Below are positions 1-11,577 of a stretch of DNA of 64,000 nucleotides, piece after piece. Below the pieces are notes generated by a model. That model was not told the DNA's origin. It did not search any database and saw only the letters and a program-made list of their open reading frames with translations. The position numbers and the translations under genes were made by a program. Location: NCBI RefSeq assembly GCF_963678635.1, contig NC_087067.1:22267547-22331546 (forward strand). Reading direction: 5' to 3'. The first letter of the stretch is position 1. Each line of letters begins with the position of its first letter. The DNA is from Symsagittifera roscoffensis (Eukaryota; Xenacoelomorpha; Acoela; Convolutidae).

Positions 1-279
1 TAAATGGAAATAATTCAACGTTTAAGAGCTTTAAAAGCTTGCTTGGGAAATCTTAAATTTTCCGCGATCCAAACCAGTCCACGAAATAACTTGCAGTCTT
101 TCAAAATTTTCGTTTCTTGATTAGCTTGATTCAAAAACTTTGAAACTGTTTGCGAACTGACTGGTTTGATTGAATCACCCGAAAAAGTTCAACGTTTCAT
201 AGATATAGACGCTTGCTGACAAAATTTTAAGCTTTTCGCGATCCAAATTAGTCCTCGAAATCACTTCATAGCTTGAATA

Positions 280-309
280 TACCATCCCTCATTTTTTGTT
301 GGGATGGTA
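280..309. repeat. Palindromic satellite/Pao junction, copy 1
   Basis: TACCATCCCT, spacer CATTTTTTGT, then TGGGATGGTA: a 9-bp inverted repeat with one terminal mismatch exactly where satellite joins the Pao piece. The right arm belongs to the Pao piece (GGGATGGTAAGTGC occurs in all copies). The left arm is absent from copies 5-7. Confidence 0.8.
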
Positions 310-893
310 AGTGCCTTAATAACTTTCTCTTTGAGGCGAGTGGCCAATAACGCAGCTTTCAATTCTAGTTTAGGGATAGAACAAACATCAAATAGATGTT
401 TTGCATCACTGCAGAAGCTGCTTCTGGAAAAGTGGCTTGATGGTCACGAGTGGTTTTTGTGCGAAGGTAGCTCATGTGAGGAAGTCCCGAGCTCCGAAGA
501 TGCGAAGATGTGTCCGGTGTAATGGTACGTTACCATATTGTTTGTGGTATCGTCCCGCCACAGGATTTGCAGTGATGGTCGATCATTGGCAAGCACACCA
601 ACCTGAAGAAACATTCCTGCTTTATCAGCAGATACAGCATACATATGCTGGCAGAACCGCTAACACGCCTAGAAGGATTTGAAGCATGCCTGGACCCACC
701 AGAAAAGCTAGCTTTTTTCAGTGAAGATCCATAAAATTTGGATGTTCCATTGAGGACGCACCGAAACGAACTTTTCACCGGCTTGTTGAAATTAATCGAC
801 GGGTGATGAGGAAGATTCCATTCCCTCGCGGATTGGTCTCTTGAGTCGTGGTCGTTATTTTGATTACATGCCCTTTTTCATAATCATCACAAA
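300..893 (-). mobile_element. BEL/Pao-type pol fragment, copy 1
   Basis: On the minus strand, broken frames give reverse-transcriptase segments in the BEL/Pao order, around YAVSADKAGMFLQVG and then WRDDTTNN. These correspond to the conserved block before RT motif A in Pao-type pol. The copy is non-functional: frames shift and carry stops. Relative to copies 5-7 it lacks about 300 bp of the 5' part (joined at 893 directly to satellite sequence) and the RNase H part. Confidence 0.75.
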
Positions 894-2582
894 TGAAACT
901 TTTCGCGACCCAGTTTAGTCCACCTACTAACTTCATTATTTCAAAATTTTTGTTTATTGGCTAGCTTGCTTAGGAAAATTCAAACTTTTTGCAAACCGAT
1001 TTAGTTCTAGAAATTCTTTGCAAAGTTTCATAGCTTGGATAGCTTGCTTCAAAAAAATTGAAATTTATTTGCGAACTGACTCATAAATGAAATAACTGGA
1101 AGTGTTTTAAATATTAGAGTCTCGAGTTTTGCTAAGAGCAACCCTAATTTTTTGCATACCGATTCAGTCTAAGAAAAAACTTGATGTAAACTTTTATTAG
1201 CTTGATTAACTTGCTTTGAAAAATCTTTTCGCGTAATGATTTGAGTTTAGAAAAAACTTGATGTATTCAAAGTTGCATAGCTCTGTTAGCTTGCCTAGAA
1301 AAATTTAAATTTCCGCCAACCGAGTTCAGTTCGGATTTTTTTCAAAGTTAGTTTTCAAAGTTTCGAATAATGTCAAAGTTGCAACTAGCTTTCAATAATT
1401 GAACTTTTGACAAAAAAACTATTCGTTGTAAAAAGTAGCTTGGACTTTTTGAAATTCTTTGCTCCAATAGCTTGCGCTGAAAAAAATTTTAAAAACTAAA
1501 AACACTGACAATTACTTCAAAAGCTTCAATAGCAAAACAGTATTGCGAACTTTTTCAGTCTTTGAAATAAAGTGAGATATTTCAACATTTCAGAGCTTGA
1601 AAAGCCTGCTTGGAAAATCTTGAATTTTTCGCAAACCAATTCAGACCACGAAATAACTTGCAGTATTTCAAAACTTTCGTTTCTTGATTAGCTTGGTTCA
1701 AAAACTTTGAAGCTTTTTGCGAACTGACGGGCTTGTTTGAATCACTTAAAACAGCTCAACTTTTAATAGATATAAAAATTTGCAGTATTTCAGTTTTTTG
1801 CGAACCGAATCAATCTCAAAAAACTTGAGAGAAATCAAATTTTTTTAGCTAGTTTAGCTTGCTTAGAAAAATTTTAAGCTTTTGCATACTGATTTGGTTT
1901 AAGAAAAAACATGAAGTATTTCAAAGTTGCATAGTTTTTTTTAGCTTGCCTAGAAAAACTGAAAAATTTTAACCATTGAGTCAGTTTTCTATTACTTAAC
2001 TTCAAAGCTAGAGTTTTTCGTAGTTTCGAATAATTTCAAAGTTTCGACTAGCTCGCTTGAACACCTTTTTTTTGTGAACCGATTTGTTTTCATTATTTAT
2101 CCTGAATTATATCAAATTCTCATATTTTGGACTACTTGCTTCGGAAAACTTTAACGTTTGGTAAAATTGATTCGGTTTAAAAAGTAGCTTGGATTTTTGA
2201 AACTCTTTGCTGCATTAGCTTGTGCTAAAAAAACCAAAAACTAAAAAAAACTGAAAATTACTTTGAAGGTTTCAACAGGAAAATAGTTTTTCAGTCTATT
2301 AAATAAATGGAAATATTTCAACGTTTAAGAGCTTTAAAAGCTTGCTTGGGAAATCTTAAATTTTTCGCAATCCAAACCAGTCCACGAAATAACTTGCAGT
2401 CTTTCAAAGTTTTCGTTTCTTGATTAGCTTGATTAAAAAATTTTGAAACTGTTTGCGAACTGACGGGTTTGATTGAATCACCCGAAAAAGTTCAGCGTTT
2501 CATAGATATAGACGCTTGCTTACAAAACTTCAAACTTTTCGCGATCCAATTTAGTCCCCGAAATCACTTCATAGCTTGAATA

Positions 2583-2612
2583 TACCATCCCGCATTTTTT
2601 GTCGGGATGGTA
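2583..2612. repeat. Palindromic satellite/Pao junction, copy 2
   Basis: TACCATCCCG, spacer CATTTTTTGT, then CGGGATGGTA: a perfect 10-bp inverted repeat at the junction. The same structure is at 4887-4916. Confidence 0.85.
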
Positions 2613-3197
2613 AGTGCCTTAATAACATTCTCTTTGAGGCGAGTGGCCAATAACGCAGCTTTCAATTCTAATTTAGGGATAGAACAAACAGCAAAAAATA
2701 TTTTGCATCACTGCAGAAGCTGCTTCTGGAAAAGAGGCTTCATGGTCACGAGTGGTTTTTGTGCGAAGGTAGCTCATGTGAGGAAGTCCCGAGCTCCGAA
2801 GATGCGAAGATGTGTCCGGTGTATTGGTACGTTACCATATTTTTTGTAGTATTGTCCCGCCACAGGACTTGCTTTGATGGTCGATCATCGACAAGCACAC
2901 CAACCTGAAGAAACGTTCCTACTTTATCAGCAGATACAGCATACATATGCTGGCCGAACCGCTAACACGCCTAGAAGGATTTGAAGCATGCCTGGACCCA
3001 CCAGAAAAGCTAGCTTTTTTTTCAGTGAAGATCCATAAAATTTGGATGTTCCATTGAGGACGCACCGAAACGAACTTTTCACCGGCTTGTTGAAATTAAT
3101 CGACGGGTGATGAGGAAGATTCCATTCCCTCGCGGATTGGTCTCTTGAGTCGTGGTCGTTATTTTGATTACATGCCCTTTTTCATAATCATCACAAA
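2603..3197 (-). mobile_element. BEL/Pao-type pol fragment, copy 2
   Basis: Same structure and ends as copy 1, including the 5' deletion joint (TCATCACAAA joined to TGAAACTTTTCGCG). The RT block YAVSADKVGTFLQVG is readable. Nearly identical to copy 3 in its lower-coordinate half and to copy 1 in its upper half. Frameshifted and stop-containing. Confidence 0.75.
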
Positions 3198-4886
3198 TGA
3201 AACTTTTCGCGACCCAGTTTAGTCCACCTACTAACTTCATTATTTCAAAATTTTTGTTTATTGGCTAGCTTGCTTAGGAAAATTCAAACTTTTTGCAAAC
3301 CGATTTAGTTCTAGAAATTCTTTGCAAAGTTTCATAGCTTGGATAGCTTGCTTCAAAAAAATTGAAATTTATTTGCGAACTGACTCATAAACGAAATAAC
3401 TGGAAGTGTTTTAAATATTAGAGTCTCGAGTTTTGCTAAGAGCAACCCTAATTTTTTGCATACCGATTCAGTCTAAGAAAAAACTTGATGTAAACTTTTA
3501 TTAGCTTGATTAACTTGCTTTGAAAAATCTTTTCGCGTAATGATTTGAGTTTAGAAAAAACTTGATGTATTCAAAGTTGCATAGCTCTGTTAGCTTGCCT
3601 AGAAAAATTTAAATTTCCGCCAACCGAGTTCAGTTCGGATTTTTTTCAAAGTTAGTTTTCAAAGTTTCGAATAATGTCAAAGTTGCAACTAGCTTTCAAT
3701 AATTGAACTTTTGACAAAAAAACTATTCGTTGTAAAAAGTAGCTTGGACTTTTTGAAATTCTTTGCTCCAATAGCTTGCGCTGAAAAAAATTTTAAAAAC
3801 TAAAAACACTGACAATTACTTCAAAAGCTTCAATAGCAAAACAGTATTGCGAACTTTTTCAGTCTTTGAAATAAAGTGAGATATTTCAACATTTCAGAGC
3901 TTGAAAAGCCTGCTTGGAAAATCTTGAATTTTTCGCAAACCAATTCAGACCACGAAATAACTTGCAGTATTTCAAAACTTTCGTTTCTTGATTAGCTTGG
4001 TTCAAAAACTTTGAAGCTTTTTGCGAACTGACGGGCTTGTTTGAATCACTTAAAACAGCTCAACTTTTAATAGATATAAAAATTTGCAGTATTTCAGTTT
4101 TTTGCGAACCGAATCAATCTCAAAAAACTTGAGAGAAATCAAATTTTTTTAGCTAGTTTAGCTTGCTTAGAAAAATTTTAAGCTTTTGCATACTGATTTG
4201 GTTTAAGAAAAAACATGAAGTATTTCAAAGTTGCATAGTTTTTTTTAGCTTGCCTAGAAAAACTGAAAAATTTTAACCATTGAGTCAGTTTTCTATTACT
4301 TAACTTCAAAGCTAGAGTTTTTCGTAGTTTCGAATAATTTCAAAGTTTCGACTAGCTCGCTTGAACACCTTTTTTTTGTGAACCGATTTGTTTTCATTAT
4401 TTATCCTGAATTATATCAAATTCTCATATTTTGGACTACTTGCTTCGGAAAACTTTAACGTTTGGTAAAATTGATTCGGTTTAAAAAGTAGCTTGGATTT
4501 TTGAAACTCTTTGCTGCATTAGCTTGTGCTAAAAAAACCAAAAACTAAAAAAAACTGAAAATTACTTTGAAGGTTTCAACAGGAAAATAGTTTTTCAGTC
4601 TATTAAATAAATGGAAATATTTCAACGTTTAAGAGCTTTAAAAGCTTGCTTGGGAAATCTTAAATTTTTCGCAATCCAAACCAGTCCACGAAATAACTTG
4701 CAGTCTTTCAAAGTTTTCGTTTCTTGATTAGCTTGATTAAAAAATTTTGAAACTGTTTGCGAACTGACGGGTTTGATTGAATCACCCGAAAAAGTTCAGC
4801 GTTTCATAGATATAGACGTTTGCTTACAAAACTTCAAACTTTTCGCGATCCAATTTAGTCCCCGAAATCACTTCATAGCTTGAATA

Positions 4887-4916
4887 TACCATCCCGCATT
4901 TTTTGTCGGGATGGTA
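4887..4916. repeat. Palindromic satellite/Pao junction, copy 3
   Basis: Identical to copy 2: perfect 10-bp arms and a 10-bp T-rich spacer. Confidence 0.85.
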
Positions 4917-5499
4917 AGTGCCTTAATAACATTCTCTTTGAGGCGAGTGGCCAATAACGCAGCTTTCAATTCTAATTTAGGGATAGAACAAACAGCAAAA
5001 AATATTTTGCATCACTGCAGAAGCTGCTTCTGGAAAAGAGGCTTCATGGTCACGAGTGGTTTTTGTGCGAAGGTAGCTCATGTGAGGAAGTCCCGAGCTC
5101 CGAAGATGCGAAGATGTGTCCGGTGTATTGGTACGTTACCATATTTTTTGTAGTATTGTCCCGCCACAGGACTTGCTTTGATGGTCGATCATCGACAAGC
5201 ACACCAACCTGAAGAAACGTTCCTACTTTATCAGCAGATACAGCATACATATGCTGGCCGAACCGCTAACACGCCTAGAAGGATTTGAAGCATGCCTGGA
5301 CCCACCAGAAAAGCTAGCTTTTTTCAGTGAAGATCCATAAAATTTGGATGTTCCATTGAGGACGCACCGAAACGAACTTTTTACCGGCTTGTTGAAATTA
5401 ATCGCCGGGTGATGAGGAAGGTTCCATTCCCTCGCGGAACGGTCTCTTGAGTCGTGGTCGTTATTTTGATTACATGCCCTTTTTCATAATCATCACAAA
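4907..5499 (-). mobile_element. BEL/Pao-type pol fragment, copy 3
   Basis: Same ends as copies 1 and 2. The lower half is nearly identical to copy 2. After about 5,380 several bases differ and agree instead with copies 5-7 (for example the CGCCGGGTGATGAGG block). Confidence 0.75.
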
Positions 5500-7018
5500 T
5501 GAAACTTTTCGCAACCCAGTTTAACCCACCTACTAACTTCATTATTTCAAAATTTTTGTTTATTGGCTAGCTTGCTTAGGAAAATTCAAACTTTTTGCAA
5601 ACCGATTTAGTTCTCGAAATACCTTGCAAAGTTTCATAGCTTGAATAGCTTGCTTCAAAAAAATTGAAATTTATTTGCGAACTGACACATGAATGAAATA
5701 ACTGTAAGTGTTTTAAATATTAGAGCCTCGAATTTTGCTTAGAGCAACCCTAATTTTTTGCATACCAATTCAGTCTAAGAAAAATCTTGATGTAAAAATT
5801 TATTAGCCTGTTTAGCTTGCTTTGAAAAGTCTTTTCGCAAAATGATTTGAGTTTAGAAAAAATTTGATGTAATTCAAAGTTGCATAGCTCTAATAGCTTG
5901 CCTAGAAAGATTCAAATTTCCGCAAACCGAGTTTAATTCGGATATTTTTCAAAGTTAGTTTCAAAGTTTCGAATAATGTCAAAGTTGCAACTAGCTTTCA
6001 GAAATTGAACTTTTGACAAAAAAACTATTTGTTGTAAAAAGTAGCTCGGACTTTTTGAAGCTCTTTGCTCCAATAGCTTTCGCTGAAAAAGTTTTAAAAA
6101 CTAAAAAAACTGGAAGTTAATTCGACAGCTTCATTAGGAAAACAGTATTGCAAACTCTTTCATCTTTGAAAAAAAGTGAAACATTTCAACGTTTCAGAGC
6201 TTGAAAAAACTGATTCGCTTGATTGAATCAACTAAAAAGTTCATTGTTTCATAGATATAGAAGCTTGCTTACAAACCTTTAAATTTTTCGCGAACCGATT
6301 TAGTCCTCGAAATCACTTGCATTTTTTTAAAGTTTCACAGCTTGAATAGCTTGCTTCGAATAAATTGAAGTTTATTTGCAAACTGATTCAATAAATGAAA
6401 TAACTGGAATTATTTTGAGTATTATAGCCTCCAACTTTGCTTAACGCAACTCAAATGTTTTGCGAACCAATTCAGTCTAAGAAATAACTTTAAATAATTC
6501 AAACATTTCTACTTTGATTAGCTTGCTTAGATAAATCTTTTCGCGTAATGATTTGAGTTTAGAAAAAACTTGATGTAATTCGAAGTTGAATAGCTCTGTT
6601 AGCTTGCCTAGAAAAATTTAAATTTCCGCAAACCGAGTTTAACTTTCGATTAACGTCAAAGTTGCAACTAGCTTTCAAAAACTTGAACTTTTGGCAAAAA
6701 AAATTATTTGTTGTAAAAAGTAGCTTGGAATTTTTGAAGCTCTTTGCTCCAATAGCTTTCGCTGAAAAATTTTTAAAACTAAAAAAACTGGAAACTACTT
6801 CAAAAGATTCATTAGGAAAACAGTATTGCGAACTTTTTCATCTTTGAAATGAAGTGAAACAATTCAACGTTTCAGAGCTTGAAAAAATTGATTCGCTTGA
6901 TTGAATCACCTAAAAAATTCATTGTTTCATAGATATAGAAGCTTGTTTACAAACCTATAAATTTTTCGCGAAGGTTTTTAGTCCTCGAAATCTTTTGCAA
7001 AGTTTCATAGCTTGATTA

Positions 7019-7048
7019 TACCATCCCGCATTATTTGTCGGGATGGTA
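7019..7048. repeat. Palindromic satellite/Pao junction, copy 4
   Basis: TACCATCCCG and CGGGATGGTA arms with spacer CATTATTTGT. The arms are perfect although the flanks have diverged. Confidence 0.85.
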
Positions 7049-7373
7049 AGTGCTTTAATAACATTCTCTTTGAGGCGAGTAGTCAATAACGCAGCTTTCA
7101 TTTCTAGTTTAGGGATAGAACAAACAGCAAATAGATGTTTTGCATCACTGCAGAAGCTGCTTCTGGAAAAGTGGCTTGATAGTCACGAGTGGTTTTTTTT
7201 TGCGAAGTTAGCTCATGTGAGGAAGTCCCGAGCTCCGAAGATGTGTCCGGTGTATTGGTACGTTACCATATTGTTTGTGGTATCGTCCCGCCACAGGACT
7301 CCCAGTGATGGTGGATCATCGGCAAGCACACCAACCTGAAGAAACGTTCCTACTTTATCAGCAGATACGGCAT
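7039..7373 (-). mobile_element. BEL/Pao-type pol fragment, copy 4 (truncated)
   Basis: Only the RT core part remains: YAVSADKVGTFLQVG, then LWRDDTTNN, then GHIFGARDF. The element breaks off at about 7,373 into satellite monomers. Its GHIFGARDF segment is closer to other Pao elements than copies 1-3, where a 9-bp insertion (ATGCGAAG region) disturbs it. Confidence 0.7.
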
Positions 7374-9778
7374 ACATCTCTTGGAAGGCTTCAATAGGAA
7401 AACAAGTTGCCATCTGGTTCATTTTTGTAAACAACTTGAGTTTTTCAAAACTTCATAGGGTAAACAGCCTGCTAACAGCCTGAATAACAGCCTTGAAATG
7501 TTGTGAATTGTAGCTTGGACTTTTTGAAGCTTTTTGCTCCAATAGCTTGCGCTGAAAATATTTTAAAAACTAAAAAAACTGGAATTTACTTCGAGAGCTT
7601 CAATAGGAAAACAGTATTGCGAACTCTTGCAGTCTTTGAATAAAGTGAAATATTTCAACGTTTCAGAGCTTGAAAAAACTAATTCGCTTGATTGAATCAC
7701 CTAAAAAATTCATTGTTTCATAGATATAGAAGCTTATTTACAAACCTTTAAATTTTCACGAACCTATTTAGTCCTCGAAATCACTTGCAATATTTTAAAG
7801 TTTCACAGCTTGAATAGAATGATTCAAAAAAATTGAAAAATATTTGCGAACTGATTCAATGAATGAATAAACTGGAAATATTTTAAATTTTATAGCCTTC
7901 AACTTTGCTTAGAGCAACTCAAATGTTTTGCGAACCAATTCAGTCTAAGAAATAATTTGAAAGAATTCAAATTTTAATAGCTTGATTAGCTCGCTTAGAT
8001 AAATGTTATTTTTTTTGCGTACTGATTTGGTTAAAGAAACCACTTTAAGTAATTCAAATTTGCATAGCTCTGTTAGCTTGCCTAGAAAAATTTAAATTTC
8101 CGCAAACCGAGTTCAATTCGGATATTTTTCAAAGTTAGTTTTCAAAGTTTCGAATAATGTCAAAGTTGCAACTAGCTTTCAAAAATTGAACTTTTGACAA
8201 AAAAAATATTCGTTGTAAAAAGTAGCTTGGACTTTTTGAAGCTCTTTGCTCCAATAGCTTGCGCTGAAAAAATTTTTAAAAACTAAAAACACTGAAAATT
8301 ACTTCGAAAGCTTCAATAGCAAAACAGTATTGCGAACTCTTTCAGTCTTTGAAATAAAGTGAGATATTTCAACATTTCAGAGCTTGAAAAGCCTGCCTGG
8401 AATATCTTAAATTTTTCGCGAACCAATTCAGTCCACAAAATAACTTGCAGTAATTCAAAATTTTCGTTTTTTGATTAGTTTGATTCAAAAATTTTCGAGC
8501 TTTTTTGAACTGACGGGCTTGATTGAATCACCTGAAAAAATTCAATGTTTCAAAGATACAGAAGCTTGATTACAAATCTTTAAAATTTCTGCGAACCGAT
8601 TTAGTCCTCGAAATCATTTGCAATGTTTTAAAGTTTCACAGCTTGAATAGCCTGCTTCAAAAAATTGAAGGTATTTTCCAACTGATTCAATGATGGAAAT
8701 AACGGGAAGTATATTAAATTTTATAGCCTCGAACTTCGCTTAGAGCAACTCAAATGTTTTGCGAACCAATTCAGTCTAAGAAATAATTTGAAAGAATTCA
8801 AATTTTAATAGCTTGATTAGCTCGCTTAGATAAATGTTATTTTTTTTTGCGTACTGATTTGGTTAAAGAAACCACTTTAAGTAATTCAAATTTGCATAGC
8901 TCTGTTAGCTTGCCTAGAAAAACTCAAATTTCTGCAAACCGAGTCAGTTTATAAATTAACTCGGACTTTTCTCAATGTGTCTTAGTTTACAAAGTTTCGA
9001 ATATGTTAAAAGCTGCGTTCAGCTTTCGAAAACTTAAACGTTTGCTAAGAAAAGATTCGGTGTAAAAGTAGCTTGAACTTTTTTTGAAATCTTTGCTCCA
9101 TTAATTTGCGCAAAAAAAATAATCAAAAAAACTTGAAAGGCTACAACAGGAAAACAGTTTGCCATTCGGTTCACTTTTTTAACTACCTGAATTTTTCAAA
9201 ATTTTGTAGCTTAAACAGCTTGCTTGAAGAAACTTAATTTTTTTGCGTATTTATTCAGTGTTTGAAAAAATGGAAACAATTCAAAGTGTCATAGCTCAAT
9301 AGTTTGCTTCTAAAATTTTTTACCTTTCGTGAACCAAATCAGTCTATGCAATAACTTTGAAAAGTTTTTTTAACTTAGTGTTCTAAACAGCTTGCATAGA
9401 AAAACCTGAAGTTTATGCCAACCAGTTTGCTCTTTGAAAAAACTTGACTCATTTCATTTCATAGCTTGAATAGTTTTCCAAGAAAAACTTCAATTTTTCG
9501 CCAGCTGACTTGCTCTATGAAACAACGTGGTTTTTCAAAAATTCCTTGCTTTAACAGCTTGTTCAAAAAATATTTCTTTGTTTTATCGCTTGAATAGCTT
9601 CCAAATAAAAAACTTAGGTTGCGCCATCCGATTTGCTTCTGAAACAAATCAAAGTTTCCTAGCTTGAATAGCTTGTCTAGAAAAAGTTCATTGTTTTGGG
9701 AGGGAGCCGATTCGTTCAAACTGATTTACGGTATGGCTTAACTTGAATTTGTTAAAAGTTTCTTCGCTTGCATAGCTT

Positions 9779-10900
9779 GATCAGATTAACGACTGAACTC
9801 TGCGAGTCATATATTTATTAGAGGCGGGCTTGCTAGTTGATACTTTTCTGATTTTTTGGTTCATCGGGAACATTTCAGAAGTTTTTCTGTTGATCCAATC
9901 AACGCGCATTGTTTGATGAATGGAGCCACTGCAGCACTACGTTGATGTCTGTACAGATGAAGACATCACTTGTCGGGATGGTAAGTGCTTTAATAACATT
10001 CTCTTTGAGGCGAGTGGCCAACAACGCAGCTTTCAATTCTAGTTTAAGGCTAGAACAAATAGATGTTTTGCATCACTGCAGAAGCTGCTTCTGGAAAAGT
10101 GGCTTGATGGTCACGAGCGGTTTTTTGTGCGAAGTTAGCTCATGTGAGGATATTACGAGCTCCGAAGATGTGTCCGGTGTATTGGTACGTTACCATATTG
10201 TTTGTGGTATCGTCCCGCGACAGGACTTGCAGTGATGGTCGATCTGATGGTTGATGGGCAAGGCCAACAACCATCAGACTCGCAGTGATGGTTGATGGCA
10301 AGGCCAACAACCTGAAGAAACTTTCCTAGTTTATCAGCAGATACAGCATACATATTCTGGCGGAATCTCTAATACGCCTACAAGGATTTGAGCATGCCTT
10401 GACCCACCAGAAAAGCTAGCTTTATTGAGTGAAGATCCATCAAATTTGGATGTTCCATTGAGGACGCACCGAACCGAACTTTCCACCGGCTTGTTGAAAT
10501 TAATCGCCGGGTGATGAGGTAGATTCCATTCCCTCGCGGAAAGGTCTCTTGAGTCGTGGTCGTTATTTTGATTACATGCCCTTTTTCATAATCATCACAA
10601 ACGGTTTTTGCGTATGAATCTTTGATCGTTTTGCTTTTGTCTAAAAACTTTTCCAAAGATTTCAATTGAGCAAACGTAGAAAAAAAATCGTTTGATAAAT
10701 CAGTTTTTTCTTCAGTCTAAAACATGCCGACAGAGTATCTATGACCATCCTCAGTGAATGTTTATTGACTCAAGGATTTGATTCGCTCTTTTATCAGTGA
10801 GGACTTAGCTTCTACTGGCTTGTAGGCACCGTATGATTCAAGTTAATACCTACACAAGTTTGACCTGCGCAATTCACGCACAGTAACTTGCTCAAACAGT
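9779..10900 (-). mobile_element. BEL/Pao-type pol fragment, copy 5 (longer)
   Basis: Reading on the minus strand from 10,900 down: a pre-RT region, the RT N-terminal part (LKSLEKFLDKSKTIKDSYAK, then DDYEKGHVIKI), the RT core, then a jump to an RNase H-like stretch (ATRLKENVIKAL, then VFICTD, then LQWLHSSNN). This order, and the LKSLE and ALTIP..TD..LQW signatures, are those of BEL/Pao pol. The conserved YxDD region and the linker before RNase H are missing, so there is an internal deletion. Many frameshifts. A ~50-bp tandem duplication sits near 10,245-10,315. Confidence 0.8.
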
Positions 10901-11577
10901 TGAAACTTTTCGCGACCCAGTTTAGTCCACCTACAAACTGCAATATTTCAAAATTTTTGTTGCTTGGCTAGCTTGCTTACAAAATTTCAAACTTTTTGCA
11001 CACTGATATAGTTCTCGTAATATCTTGCAAAATTTCATAGCTTGAGTAATTTGCTTCAAAAAAATTGAAACTCATTTGCGAACTGACTCACTTTATGAAA
11101 TAACTTGAAGTCTTTCAATATTTTTCAGCCTCAAACCTTGCTTAGAGCAACTTAAAATTCTTGCGAACCGAATCAGTCCTAGAAAAAATTTAAATGATTT
11201 CCATTTTTTTAACTTGATCAGCTTGCTTAGAAAAATGTTAAAATTTTGGCGTATTGACTTGGTTTAAGAAATAACTTGAAGTATTTCAAAGTTGATTAGC
11301 TCTTTAAGCTTGCCTAGAAAAACTGAATTTTTTCGCAAATCGAATCAGTCTATGATTTAACTTCAAAGTTAAAATTTTTTAAAGTTTTGAAGAGCTTCAA
11401 AGGTTCGACTAGCTCGCTTGAACAACTTTTTTTTGTGAACCGATTTGTTTTTATTAATTATCCTGATTTATATCAAATTCTCATAAACTGAACTGATTGC
11501 TTTGGAAAACTTTAACTTTTAGCAAAAACGATTTGGTCTGAAAAGTAGATTGGATTTTTTGAAGTTCCTTGCTCCAA

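Larger units (their letters stand above)
1..2303. repeat. Higher-order unit A1 (2,303 bp)
   Basis: Position 1 aligns with 2304. The unit has monomers (1-279), a BEL/Pao piece (about 300-893) and about 1.4 kb of monomers. The part from about 660 onward is almost identical to the next unit; I noticed one base difference (T to C in a TCATAAAYGAAAT context) and a T-run length change near 715. The part before it differs at many sites. Confidence 0.85.
2304..4607. repeat. Higher-order unit A2 (2,304 bp)
   Basis: Same order as unit A1. Its second half matches A1 almost perfectly. Its first half matches the first part of A3 (4608 to about 5320) almost perfectly, so the 80-codon open frames at 2607 and 4911 translate identically. 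A2 is therefore a mosaic explained by one recent 2.3-kb tandem duplication whose breakpoint lies inside the Pao piece. Confidence 0.85.
4608..7018. repeat. Higher-order unit A3, diverging after ~5,330
   Basis: Begins as a copy of A2. After about 5,330 it drifts, with many base changes and rearranged monomers, and it shortens: the next Pao start is 2,132 bp on instead of 2,304. It is an older relative outside the recent duplication. Apart from monomers and the Pao piece (4907-5499) I see nothing in it. Confidence 0.7.
7019..8394. repeat. Degenerate satellite segment with truncated Pao piece
   Basis: Starts with the fourth copy of the palindromic satellite/Pao junction (7019-7048). The Pao piece stops at about 7,373 in mid-sequence and monomers resume, for example the repeated AGCTTGAAAAAACT and GATTCGCTTGATTGAATCA blocks. 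It leads into the 5.4-kb-type units at 8,395. Confidence 0.7.

Noticed and set aside
304-10235. Plus-strand open frames starting MVSALITFSLRR in each Pao copy (304, 2607, 4911, 7043, 9909, also 17771 and 23184)
   Set aside because: They are antisense to the Pao pol fragment. Their conservation follows from satellite amplification, and lengths change with every indel.
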